Assembly: GCA_021464525.1 (NCBI GenBank)
Contig: JADRCO010000280.1
Coordinates: 1-39,325 of the forward strand
DNA length: 39,325 bases
Direction: 5' to 3'
DNA from: Rhizophagus sp. LPA8_4_AMF
Lineage: Eukaryota > Glomeromycota > Glomeromycetes > Glomerales > Glomeraceae
Below the pieces are notes generated by a model. It worked only from the letters and a program-made list of their open reading frames with translations, was not told the DNA's origin and made no database searches. Shown one piece after another: positions 21,011 to 31,928 of the stretch; within the stretch, counting starts at the first letter, position 1; each line of letters starts with the position of its first letter. The translations under genes were made by a program, and so were the position numbers.

Positions 21011-22645
21011 ATGGACAACCTTTCTTCTACATATGATCTCTTAGGTTTATCCACCAAAAGCACGGGTGGAAAGATCTCAAAAGTTCGCTTTGACAATACA
21101 AAACAGGAATTTGAAAGTAATGAAGTATTATTTGCTACAGGTTCTTGGGATACTCCAAAGGTTTCTTTCTTATTACTTAGCAAACCAGTATGTTATTATT
21201 TCATAATAAACGTATTTTATTTATTTTCACGCGTTTTATAGGAAAATACATTGCTATTATGGAATGTTGAACAAGTTTCTTTTGGTTTGGACGAACAACC
21301 AAGCTTAACATTTTCAGTTCTTGGTAAAACAACTCATGAAGGAGATGTTACTGATATGCGATTTATTGGAGATAATATCTTGCTTACATCATCTTCAAAT
21401 GGATCATTAAATGCCTTTCAAATAGTAAAATTCGTTATTCGGTTTTGAATATAATTTAAAAATTAAAAAAGTTCAATGTTAATTCTATATTTTAATTAAT
21501 AGATAAATACAAATACATCTGATTTTATGGACCAGTCCGTTGGAACTTCTAACTATCAATTACAAATGATTATGAGTCGTCGATTACACAGTTTCACCGA
21601 CACCAAAAATGCATCACTTAATAGTTTCGCAATTAAACCACATAGTATAAATGATCCACTAGTTGCCACCGTTGGGGAAGATGGTAGAATTGTGATTGTA
21701 AGAATTGAAGACTCAGTTAAAGATCACGTCATAGAAGATGCTGATGCCTCTTCAATCAAAGCAATTTTATGGCCCAGATCAAATGAAATTGTAAGTTTAT
21801 ATTTTTAATTTGCGAAAAAAAAATATAAAATTAGTTAATCAAGTACTTTAATATTTTAAAGATTTTAGCGAATGGTTGTGGACAATTGAGAATATTCGAT
21901 CCAAGAGAAAACAAACCTACAACAATATGTCATGAGTATATAATTATTATTATACAATATTGTACTTAGAAAATATGATTTTCTTTTGGTAACACTTTAG
22001 TTGTTGCTATAGTCCTATTAATATCAGAGTACCAATTAACTGTTTAGCATTTCATCCTTCTAAGGTAAATAATAAAGTACAAGGAATAAACAGAAGTTTG
22101 ATTATGAAATGCTAAATAATTTGTTTACTTTTTCCTTTAGGTTCACAAAGTTGCGTCAGGAAATAACAAAGGTGGTGTGACAATATGGGATACAAGAAAA
22201 TTGACAGAACCGGAAAAACATGCTCAACCACATAATTCTCGAGGTAAAAATAATATTTTTTTGTTTAAAATTATTTTATCGTATTAAATATCGTTTTTCT
22301 TTCATCAGTGTGGGAAATATTTTATCACCCATATTATCAAGAATTATTATTTAGTTGTTCCGAAGGTATTTTTAAAATATATAGATGATATTAAGTTATC
22401 GTAAATTATCACTAATTATTTAAATCGTTATAGACGGAACTATCGGAGCTGTTAATTTTGCAGATTTTACACCAACATTTTCTACTCAGGATTCAATGAA
22501 TGCTGTAAAGGGACAAAACGTAACCATAAGAAAGATTGGGTTCAAATCTAATGAACTTCCTATTAATTCTATTGATTATCATCCTCATTCGAAATTATTG
22601 ATTAGTGGAGGAGATAGTGAAAATTTACTTTATACACTCATATGA
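21011..22645 (+). CDS. NUP43: Nucleoporin Nup43-like WD40 protein
   Basis: Eight exons: 21011-21160, 21242-21424, 21503-21790, 21862-21935, 22001-22064, 22141-22243, 22309-22365 and 22434-22645. Phases close, giving 376 aa. WD-repeat elements appear in order: KISKVRF, LFATGSWD, NTLLLWNV, THEGDVTDMRF, VATVGEDGRIVIVR, IEDADASSIKAILW, LANGCGQLRIFDPR, VASGNNKGGVTIWDTR, VWEIFYHPYYQELLFSCSED and SIDYHPHSKLLISGG. The order and wording match Nup43 of the Y-complex (Nup107-160) of the nuclear pore, for example the GSWD, HxGDV and TVGEDGR signatures. Yeast lacks Nup43, but many other fungi and animals keep it. Exon 1 could instead run to 21187, using GTATGT in place of GTTTCT, which would add nine residues without changing frame; the shorter form fits the family better. 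Confidence 0.88.
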
Positions 22646-23614
22646 AAATGAAAAGATCAGATGGACTTATCTGATATGATTAACCATAAATGAATACGGA
22701 AAATCAAGTACTTATTTATCACGTTGGAATCGACAAAAAAAAAAAATTACAGACGATCGTCAATTTGCATTTGAATGACGGAGATATTCTAAATTATTAA
22801 TTATTACGTAAATGCATCCTCAGATTTACAATTAAAATTGCTGCGATTTACTTTTAAAAATTTTTAACTTAATTAACAAGTTTTTAACTCTGGTTTTATG
22901 TAGAGAGCCTAATTTGTAATGTTTACAATTAGAAACCTCGGATCTTGTTCACTTGCATAGATCTTTGTTGACTTGTTGACTAAACATATGCATTAACAAA
23001 ATAACTTTTTAACTGATCCAATTAAATTGGTAAAAATATTATTTTCAAGTTTCATTTTAAATCATGTGACCAAACAAATAATTTCTATTAATGTCTATTC
23101 TCGGTTATAATACCTGCTTGTTAGTACTGTTTCCCCGGAATTAATCTTCTGACTCAGAGCTCTGAGTCAATCTCAACTTAATATTAAAGCCATTTTAAAA
23201 TTAGTTTTATTATTGAATCCATTCCCCTTTATTTTAAAGGTCAGCAGTTCGAATATTTAGCTTATATATTCAGCCTGTGGGCTACGCTATATCCAAAAAT
23301 TTGCTTTTCTTTGCAGCCTCGTTATTATTTGCACGTTACAACTTAAATGTTTATTAAATATAAATAGATCGGGTGAATTCGCAATTTTTGCAGCAACCAG
23401 CTTGTCAACTTTCCTGTCTAACCTGAATAACCTACCACATTTGGACTTTAATGCTCGTTATCTATTACCACTTTTTTTTAATTTATTTTGTTGACCACAA
23501 ACAAATCTGCAAATTCACCTGTATTTTCTACATTTCCCACGACAATAGCGCGTCATTTTTATTTGAACTTACCAATAATATATTAGTAAATATAAAAATA
23601 TTCAATTCAGGCAA
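22646..23614. promoter_or_regulatory. Long upstream region of the asparaginase gene
   Basis: Nearly 1 kb lies between the Nup43 stop and the asparaginase ATG. It contains the Nup43 3' flank, a poly-A run at about 22735-22746, the Gcn4/AP-1-like palindrome at 23150-23169, and an open but unconvincing frame at 23451-23675 that I treat as leader sequence. No separate gene is seen. Confidence 0.45.
23150..23169. promoter_or_regulatory. Perfect 20-bp palindrome with two Gcn4/AP-1 sites
   Basis: TGACTCAGAGCTCTGAGTCA is identical to its reverse complement and holds two exact TGA(C/G)TCA bZIP sites separated by six bases. It lies about 445 bases upstream of the asparaginase ATG. Fungal Gcn4/CPC1 regulators of amino-acid starvation bind this heptamer. 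Control of the asparaginase gene is inferred from position and gene function. Confidence 0.55.
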
Positions 23615-26600
23615 ATGGAAACAAAGCCTTCAAAAAAGAATTTTCCCGTTAGTAGTAATGATTTTGAATTTTTAAATAAATACTCTCAAGATTCTCAAAC
23701 CCAGATTTTTTCAAAAATTGCTCATAAAATAACGAAAAAAATTTCATTTGGAAAATCCGCAGTCGTTAACCAAAATAAGAAAATGAGTGCTCAGAAAAGG
23801 AAAATAGATAACTTAGAACTACCTGATACTGGTTTTGTACGGGCAAATTCACCAATGGAACTACCTGATTCTGGATTTGTGCGGTCAAATTCGCCAATGT
23901 CTGGATATTCGTCGTCTGAAGATGAATACGGACCTACCGCTAACCAACCTCTTATATACAATGATGCCGTTTCGATACAACTTCATCAGCCAAGAGGTGA
24001 TATGGCAACAGGAGGTTAGTATTTATGCTATATGTTTGTAAAAATAAAGATTTGTAGTAAATTTATTATCACATATATAGACGTATCGCAAGTTTTGATT
24101 ATTTACACGGGTGGTACTATCGGTATGAAAAATACAAGGAAACATGGATATGTTCCGGTAAGTTATCTAAAGAATTAGATCCATCGGTTTTAATTTTCGA
24201 AGTCTTTTTTGTTTACGTGATTTTATGTTTAGGTGCCAGATTATCTTACAGAAACTCTCGCGGGAATGTCTCGATTTCATGATCGTACATATGATCTGAA
24301 TTTTCGTCGTTTTTCGTCATCGAACTCGGAAGATCAAACTGAAGAAGAGGCTTATCCCACAATCAAAATTACTGTCAAAGATCCGAACAAAGAAGATTAT
24401 GTTGAAATTTCTCAACGTTGTTTAATATCACCCTCTTCTTTGGTAGGAAAGAGAATAAGGTAAATGTTAATTTTTTTAATAAAAGTAAAACCAAATTGAC
24501 TAATGAATTCGCTATTTTAAATATTTCTACAATTTTAGGTATTCCATAATCGAATATGTACCTCTACTGGATTCTTGTAATATTTCTAGTGATGGTACCT
24601 TTTTAAAAAAATCTTTTTAGTATATTTTATGATCAGCTTAATTTTTTTATTAAAAAAAATTTCTTCATTTAGATTGGATACGCATAGCAACTGATATTGA
24701 ATCGAATTATGAGTCATTCGATGCCTTTATAATTTTGCACGGTTAGTTACCTTCCTTGCAATTAATGTCTGAATAAATTTAATTAACGATTTCTATGCAT
24801 TTGTCGAATAGGCACAGATACAATGGCGTATACTGCTAGTGCACTCAGTTTTCTTTTGGAGGATTTAGGGTAAATATCATATCAATTAATTTTTTATTAT
24901 TAATACGTATCTGATTGATTTTTTTTTTTTTTAAAAAAAAAACAGCAAAACCGTTATATTAACAGGTTCACAGGTATGAAAGAGCCGCTATTTCACTATC
25001 AATAAGAGAACAACTAACAAGAAGGACCCAAAACGTATAGTTTCTTTTTTCTTGTATTTGATATAGAAACAAAGATATTAATTTTTTTTTTTTACGGAAA
25101 ATTAGGTTCCTATATCCGAAGTTCGTAATGATGGCATTGAGAATCTTTTGGGTGCAATTACAATTGCTGGCCATTATGTCATACCAGAAGTTTGTTTATT
25201 TTTCAACAACAAACTTTTCCGTGGAAATAGGTGTTTGAAAATGAATACAGTCGACTTCGATGCATTCGATTCACCAAATCTAGCTCCATTAGCTACAGTT
25301 GGGATAAATATAAGTAAGAGTTCGGGTTGTTATGGTTTATAAATTACCTATTTTATCACATGCTCAAAAAAAAATTCTTCCCTTAGATGTTAATTGGGCA
25401 GAGGTCGTAAGAACGTCTTCAATTGCTAAATTTAAGGCATATAAAAAACTTAATCGAAATGTGAGCACTTTGCGATTGTTTCCTGGTATAACAGAAACAA
25501 CTGTGAAAGCATTATTAGCAGAACCGATAGAAGGTGTAATTTTAGAGACTTACGGAGCTGGAAACGCGCCTAATACTCGAGATGATATAATGAGGGCTTT
25601 AGCATCTGCTAGTGATAGAGGCGTTGTTATTGTAAATTGCACGCAATGCAAAAAAGGAATCGTAACCGACATGTATGCGACTGGGAAAGCACTTCGTAAA
25701 GTTGGTGTTGTGTCTGGAAATGATATGACCCCAGAGGTATTTATTTAGTTTCCATAGAAATAATTTTTTAAAAGATCATATTTATTAATTTATTATTCTT
25801 TGTTATTAGTGTGCGCTGGTTAAACTTGCATATTTACTTAGTGAAAATCGGTTTTCACCTACAGTAGTACGCGAGTTAATGACAAGGAACCTTCGTGGGG
25901 AGTTGACAGTTGTAGCTCCAAAACCTAGATTTACATTTCATAATCGTACTCATAAAATAATACAAAATATGATAAGTGAGTTTTTTTAAAGAATAATAAT
26001 ATATTGTTATCTATTATCCGTGGCTTGTTTTTAATAACGATTTCTGACATCCGAACAGATGCTGCTGCGGATGCAAATAAAGCGGCTGTAAAAGATTCAT
26101 CATTAATGATGGATGTGCAAGAGAAGGTTTTAATGGAAAAATCTTTATATCCAATTTTGTTATGTTCCGCGGCTGGAACAGATGATCTTGACGGGATGCT
26201 GCTATTATCAGAGAATTATGAAGGGATGATGTTAATGTTGAATTGTATGGATTATGATGGAAGAACTCCTCTAGTAAGTATATAAATTACAATATCTTTA
26301 ACTTTATTCAAAATGAAGTTAAATAATTCTTTTGTAGCACATTGCATGTACAGGAGGACATCACCGAATAGTAAAATTTTTGTTGCAAAACGGAGCGTCT
26401 GTTCACATGAGAGATAGATTTGGTCATACACCTTTATATGAAGCTGCACGAAACAAACACAAACATGTGGTTCATACTTTGCGCGAAACAGGAGCTCATT
26501 TTAATGATGCAGAAATTAATGATGTAATGTTTCAAGCAATATCGTAAGTAACTTATTAATGAAGTAAATGCTGATAATAATTAAATGCTAACAAAATTAT

Positions 26601-27040
26601 GTATATTTTGGAAACAAAGTGCCGCTGCAAATGACGATGTAGAATTACTTAAACATTTTGTTGATGCTGGGATAGATGTAAACCGTACAGGATTTGATCA
26701 TCGTACAGCATTACATCATGCAGTAGCTGAGGGTTGTCTTGATACTGTTCAGTATCTTTTGTCATTACCTGACATAAATACAGAAACTAAAGATAGATGG
26801 GGAAGGAGACCTATTGATGATGCCGAAATGAATCTTGGCAGAATGTGGGGAAGGGATAATGAAACGGAAAAACAGTTGAGGGAGATTGTTAGATTGCTGA
26901 GAGATAAAGCTGATTATGAAGAATACGAAACAATTAAGTTAAAACATCCAAATACATCGAACGAAAATAGTCGATCAAACGATCATTTAAATGGTGTAAA
27001 TGGAGTTGTATTTGTAGTAAATAATGGTGATTCAAAATGA
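23615..27040 (+). CDS. Type I L-asparaginase with C-terminal ankyrin repeats
   Basis: Thirteen exons: 23615-24014, 24081-24157, 24233-24459, 24539-24594, 24673-24741, 24812-24869, 24946-24973, 25106-25313, 25387-25736, 25810-25975, 26059-26273, 26338-26543 and 26620-27040. All phases close, giving 826 aa. The N-terminal about 135 residues are low-complexity, with a 14-residue direct repeat ([14 protein letters not shown], 68-81; [14 protein letters not shown], 82-95). The asparaginase domain (about 136-545) has TGGTIGM (Thr147), HGTDTM (Thr278, Asp279), [15 protein letters not shown] and FRGNRCLK (Lys350), so the type I catalytic set is present. Ankyrin repeats follow (about 585-745): [34 protein letters not shown] and [13 protein letters not shown]. 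The layout matches animal ASPG (60-kDa lysophospholipase) and its fungal homologues. It hydrolyses L-asparagine to aspartate and ammonia, probably in the cytosol. The upstream palindrome suggests starvation control. Confidence 0.93.
23816..23899 (+). repeat. Two-copy 42-bp coding repeat in asparaginase exon 1
   Basis: Two adjacent 42-bp units encode [14 protein letters not shown] and [14 protein letters not shown]. The differences are a few substitutions. It lies in the disordered leader ahead of the enzyme domain and may be a short linear motif duplicated by slippage. Confidence 0.7.
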
Positions 27041-27703
27041 TGTGAAAAGTAACCATAATTCATCTGGGATTGAGATTTTTTTTTTTTAATGTTATCATTT
27101 TATTCATTTTATAATAATAGAGTAATAATTTACAATACTTTATATTTCTGTTGTATTAACTGGTAATTTTTCATAAACCATGATATAATAATAATACAAA
27201 AGTAATTCGAGAGTTATTTACAGGAATAAATTGAGACGATAAGTCTATTTAATATATTTTTCCCTACTATCCAAATTTTCATGTAATTTTACTTATAATT
27301 AAAGTTAATTTATATATATATATTTTGAGGTGCTAAACTAAAACTTGTAAAATTCAAGGAAGATTCTTTGATTAATAGCTTTTAAGAAAAATGAATAATA
27401 TATTACAAATAGAGGATAAATCCTTTGAATTTATCTTTTCAATATATATTAATACTAGAAATATACAATTTTTTGTATAATTGTTAAATAAAAATTTAAA
27501 TTATCATTATTAGATGCATTTTTGATAAGCATTCTATTAAATAAACTAAATTTCATCTTTTTATAGTCGTTGGTATTCTTCTTTGGTTAAACAATAAACT
27601 TCAGTCACGTGACTTTTGATAGATAGAATGCGGGAAGATCTAATTACTTGATTTGTTTGTAATGGGATAAATATTCTCGATCCCACTCGCGAACTTTTTA
27701 AAA
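27041..27703. promoter_or_regulatory. Cyclin L upstream region with E-box palindrome
   Basis: AGTCACGTGACT at 27603-27614 is a perfect 12-bp palindrome around CACGTG, about 90 bases upstream of the cyclin L ATG, a likely bHLH site. The rest is the AT-rich 3' flank of the asparaginase gene; no gene is seen. Confidence 0.45.
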
Positions 27704-29005
27704 ATGTCAAAACTTTCTTTACAAAATGCCATATTAACTTATGAACAATTAGAAACTACACCTTCAAAAAAGGATAATATACCCGAAGAATTAGAAGATG
27801 AACTTCGTAGATTAGGATGCGATTTCATTCAATCTGCTGGAATTGTCTTGCGATTGTAACTAACTGTAAATTTTTTTTTTTTTTATTATTGAGAATTAAA
27901 CTCATATAGTAATATTATTATTTAGACCGCAGGTAGCTATGGCTACTGCACAAGTACTTTTTCAACGATTTTTTTATGTCGCGTCATTAAAAAAATTCTC
28001 CGTTAGGGTTTGTATTTCGAAATATTTTGAAAAAATTGTTTTTTTAAAATAGAATTTTTGAAAGAAACTTCTTTTTGAAAGGACATAGGTATGGGGGCTT
28101 TATTCTTGGCTTCAAAGGTTTCAGAATCGCCATGTAAAATTCGCGATTTAATAAATGTTTATAACTATTTGATAAGACGTTATCGTAATGAATCAAATGA
28201 ACCATTAGAATATTTAGGACAAGTAAGATATTATTGTTATTATTATTTTTTCTTACTCTTATTAAAAACAATTTTTGAATTTTAAAGGTGTTTTACGAAA
28301 TGAAAGATGCGTTAGTAATAGCTGAAATGCAAATACTAAAGAAATTGGGATTTAATGTTCATGTACAATTACCATATGGATTAATGGTTAATTACTTAAA
28401 AGTATTAGAATTAACTGATCATGAAACAATTCCTCAAAAAGCGTGGGGATATCTTAATGATGCGTGGGTAAAAAATTTTTAATTCTATTTATTTTAAATT
28501 ATGAATTATGTCAATCAACTAACTTATATAATAACTACAGGTTAAGAACAAATGTTTACGTATGTTATCAACCTGCAACAATTGCTTGTGCTGTTATATG
28601 GTTAGCTGCAAGGATAGCTCAAGTCAAATTACCAACGTCACCTCCATGGTGGGAATTATTTGAAGCTGAGTTAGAAGATATCCTTTATTTTATTTGAACT
28701 GAGTTTTTATTTTTTTATTTTGAATTTGTCTTTGACAATCTTGTGAATACAAATGGAAAATATATCCAGGCATATCATGAGATTATATGCTATAAGGTTA
28801 CCTTCAAATTTACCTCTTTCACTTGATGAATTAGAAGATTACTTGAAGAATTATGAAGATAGAAGAAAATCTGGAATTAATGATAATAAAGATGATTTGG
28901 GACCAGCTCCTATGGTAATTACGTAATCATTTAATCGAGTAAATTGTTTATTTGATGTGAATTATTAAATAGTCGATTTATATATAATTTTAGGTTGAAG
29001 GTTGA
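27704..29005 (+). CDS. Cyclin L (transcription/splicing cyclin)
   Basis: Seven exons: 27704-27855, 27926-28007, 28082-28222, 28288-28463, 28541-28677, 28751-28914 and 28994-29005, giving 287 aa. Two cyclin folds read through conserved cyclin L text: LGCDFIQSAGIVLRLPQVA, ATAQVLFQRFFY, ALFLASKVSESPCKIRDLI, MQILKKLGFNVHVQLPYG, AWGYLNDALRTNVYVCYQP and TIACAVIWLAARIAQVKLP, ending in SRHIMRLYAIRLPS. Cyclin L partners CDK10/11-type kinases and acts in nuclear pre-mRNA processing. Five introns are GT-AG; the intron 28678-28750 appears to be U12-type AT-AC and is needed to reach the conserved C-terminal helices in frame. The animal-type RS-rich tail is absent. The last 12-nt exon is uncertain; reading through the donor at 28915 would stop three codons later. 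Confidence 0.9.
28678..28750 (+). other. Candidate U12-type AT-AC intron in cyclin L
   Basis: The 73-base intron starts ATATCCTTT, the U12 donor consensus, and ends in AC at 28749-28750. TCTTTGAC at 28729-28736 fits the U12 branch-site consensus, with the branch A (28735) 15 bases from the 3' end. Removal joins GAG TTA GAA G to AA ATG GAA in frame, into conserved cyclin L sequence. No GT donor upstream of the in-frame TGA in this exon's 3' end gives a reading frame into the next exon. The AG at 28769 would give an early stop. Confidence 0.8.
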
Positions 29006-29380
29006 AATAATTTAGATTATTGAATTTAATGTATTAATAATGTTTTGAAGATATTTCTTATACCGATGTACAGCACCCATTCTATGTAATTTTTACATGT
29101 AATAATGGTAAGTTATATTTTCTTATCAGGAAAAAAAAAATAAAATAAAATATTCTTATTGTATTTAATAAATTTTAGATTATTATCTTAGTTAATAATA
29201 ATTGGAGTATTTTGGAAATATTAAATCTAGCGAATATATTTATTTATTCTATAATTATCATTTTAATATTCTTGCCATTACTTTATATTCTATTTTATAA
29301 CTCTAGACATTATAGACATCTATTACCATCCAAGAGAAAACTAGAGACCATAAAAATTACTATTAATATATAAGTTACTT
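29006..29380. other. Convergent 3' spacer, cyclin L and TDP1
   Basis: About 375 bases of AT-rich DNA hold the two convergent 3' ends. AATAAA-like words occur, but no specific poly(A) site can be fixed. No gene is seen. Confidence 0.4.
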
Positions 29381-31928
29381 TTAATAATAAAGGACTTTAA
29401 TTAATAAACTCACCCAAGGGATATCACTTTCTTCATAAGGGTTTGGAGGTCTTTTGTATGACACAGGTACACCATGATCTCTAAACCAATCACTTTGTTC
29501 ACCTGTATTATTTTCTTTATCATCATCATCACGTAACTTAGTTATCGGAAGAAATATTCCTAATTCCCAATTATAAATTTTTAGCTGAATTTCCTTTGTA
29601 TCTCTTGATACATTAAGTTTTCCCCTAATTAAAGGGATGTTAATTTATTTATTGTATTAATTGTTGAATTCAAACAAAAAAGAAAAAATTAATAATAATA
29701 ATAATAATAAATTGGTTCAATTTACCAAGCGGATTCTGTAAAATTATGACTTCTTTAATAATAGTAATTGAATTAGTTAAACGTAAATATTACTAAATGC
29801 ATGCATTTAAACATGATACATACCCACAATAATACCATCCTACGATGTTATTATCATCAGTTACGGTATCTTGTGATAATTCTAAAATATTATCTTCCGT
29901 AATAGTTTCTTGTGTGTCTACATCTGCTACATCAGAATCAGTTGCAGATTCATCACTATCATATTTATTTTTGATCATCTTTCTTTTGTTAATTCTAATT
30001 TGTCGGGTTTGTTCTTGTTCTAACAATCGCTTCTTCTCTAATTGAACTGGCGATGGACGAATAAATCTAGCTAATAAGAACTAAATTTGATATGTTGTAT
30101 GTTAATTGTGAATATGTAAAGAAATTGTAAGAAAAAAAGATAGCTTTTTTTTTACTTTTGTATGCATTAATATTCCATTTCTATTCGATTCACATTTCCT
30201 AACCAATAAATAAATATATAAATAGTTTCTATTTATCTATTCATTCAGATTAGCCTGTTATAAGCAATGAATATTATAACTCACCTTAAAATTTCTTTAG
30301 GAAACGTTAGTTGTTCATAACATTTCTTAGAAAAACACAAAGGTCCAGCTCCCTATACACATAACGCGTCAATAAATAAAACTAGTATACTTTAACGAAA
30401 ATCTACAAAATAATATATACCGCAAATGTATATTTTGAATTCAAAACCGTCTTATTAGTTGGATAAACAATAGTGATAGGAGGTAACGGTTGTGATTGTT
30501 GTAACGCTTGTGATGATTGTGATGATTGTGATGGTTGCGATGGTTGCGATGGTTGCGATGGTGCTGGAGATTCATTCTCTTCAAATTGTTCTTTATCTCT
30601 TTTTGATTTACGTTGTTTTGGGATAATATACGGATCCAGACCCTTAGCTGACCTATAAAATTCATTTAAAAAGTCTGGAGTAATCGAACCAAGTGATGAA
30701 GACTAATTTATTCTCAAAAAAATTAGTTAATAATTAAAATAAAAAAATCAATAATGATATACTTTAATTAAATATACCTGACATTCTAATTCAACATCTT
30801 CGTATTCACAAATATTCTTTACGATCTGAGATAATCTTCCATGACCATATTTCTTTACATCATCAATACCCTTATAAGCTCCAGGTATGGAAGGTATAAT
30901 AATCGCCTAAATGTTAAATTTTTTATCGAAATAAATATAAATATAAATATAATGAGAGATAACAACTGTTAAATTTTACCTTTGCTTTTGAGTAATTATA
31001 TTGAGGGAGCTTATTTATAATATGAGATTTTAATCCCATAGCTAATAAATAATCTTTTAATTCTTTCACAAACAAGTGATCATTATTAATTGTATCATTT
31101 TCATTATATCTTGGGAAATCTTGTATGAAGACAATATTTTCAGAAATTTCCCAATCATGAGAAATTAAATTAGCAGAAGAAATAACAACCCGTATCCACT
31201 CATCATAAATTAATATCATTAATTTAGCATGAAAACATCCATGTCCCATACTTGACATTGGAGGATGTACTAATAATATATTTGTATTGGGTATACAGAA
31301 TACTCCTTGCTAAATGTGATAAAAGGAAATCATTTAAATTAATAAGTTATACTAAATTTTTTTTTTAAAAAAAGAATTAGTTACCGAATCACCATTTTCA
31401 GGATCCCAATGTTTAGCTACGACTACACTTATGTTTTTTGGTAAATTTTCAAGTAGCCACGAAAATTCTATAGTCATCGCGCAAAAAAACGCGCTTTTCA
31501 ATTGATTCTTCCGGAGAAAGAAAAATAAAGTTAAATAAAATCGCAGTTACATCGAAAAGATAATCAGTTTAGAAATTAACGAATAAATACCTTTTGAATT
31601 ATTTCATCGAATCGAATATAATCACCATTATATCCCGGAACATATGTAAGCTTCGTGACACCATCCAGAAACTGCGGACCTATTTTTTCTTTAAATAAAA
31701 AAAAAAATTTAAAATTTTTAAAATATTTCAATTCATCGTTACCCATTTATACTTTTATTAAAATATTTAACCTATTATAACAAGATGATTAATATCTGTT
31801 TTATTATCATTTCTATTGTCGTCTTTCTTCAGTCTTTTTACATTTTTCTTATCTTCTTTTTGTTGAGAAACAATACTATCCTCGTAATTATTGATGGGTG
31901 AACTTAGAATATTTATTTTACTACGCAT
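29381..31928 (-). CDS. TDP1: Tyrosyl-DNA phosphodiesterase 1 (TDP1 family)
   Basis: Eleven exons: 31772-31928, 31591-31688, 31385-31507, 30980-31309, 30778-30906, 30421-30702, 30285-30352, 30156-30198, 29824-30080, 29726-29752 and 29381-29624. All phases close, giving 585 aa. Both catalytic HxK(x)nN sets of the phospholipase D superfamily are present: FHAKLMIL (His153, Lys155) with SSANLISHDW (Asn173), and GILMHTK (His408, Lys410) with GSHNFTESAWG (Asn499). The second HxK lies in a 43-nt exon, and the SHNF motif in a 27-nt exon. The family removes topoisomerase I peptides from DNA 3' ends in the nucleus. A PSQ/SSQ low-complexity insert (about residues 326-350) and an acidic Asp/Glu/Thr insert (about 445-485) interrupt the second half. 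The N-terminus (residues 1-50) is basic and disordered. The extreme C-terminus after DIPW may instead splice at a GTGAGT. Confidence 0.92.
30474..30560 (-). repeat. PSQ/SSQ codon repeat in TDP1 exon 6
   Basis: Repeated 9-base units on the minus strand (CCATCGCAA, then TCACAATCA-type) encode PSQ and SSQ runs. The opposite strand reads as a Cys/Asp/Gly run, which is an artefact. It is a disordered linker within TDP1, likely variable between strains. Confidence 0.7.

Noticed and set aside
23220-23300. Possible tRNA remnant around AGCAGTTCGAATATTTAGC
   Set aside because: Only the T-arm-like word is present; no acceptor stem or anticodon arm could be paired.
23451-23675. Upstream frame of 74 codons before asparaginase
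   Set aside because: It overlaps the real start in another frame and reads as AT-rich chance text; it may be part of the transcript leader.
29793-30026. Acidic minus-strand frame taken as a separate small protein
   Set aside because: It is part of TDP1 exon 9, an acidic insert within the second half of the enzyme.
30066-30287. TDP1 judged inactive because the second HxK seemed replaced
   Set aside because: A 43-nt exon at 30156-30198 supplies MHTK in frame with good splice sites, restoring the motif.
30473-30658. Plus-strand Cys/Asp/Gly-rich frame resembling a metal-binding peptide
   Set aside because: It is the antisense of the PSQ/SSQ repeat in TDP1 exon 6, whose frame is supported by motifs on both sides.
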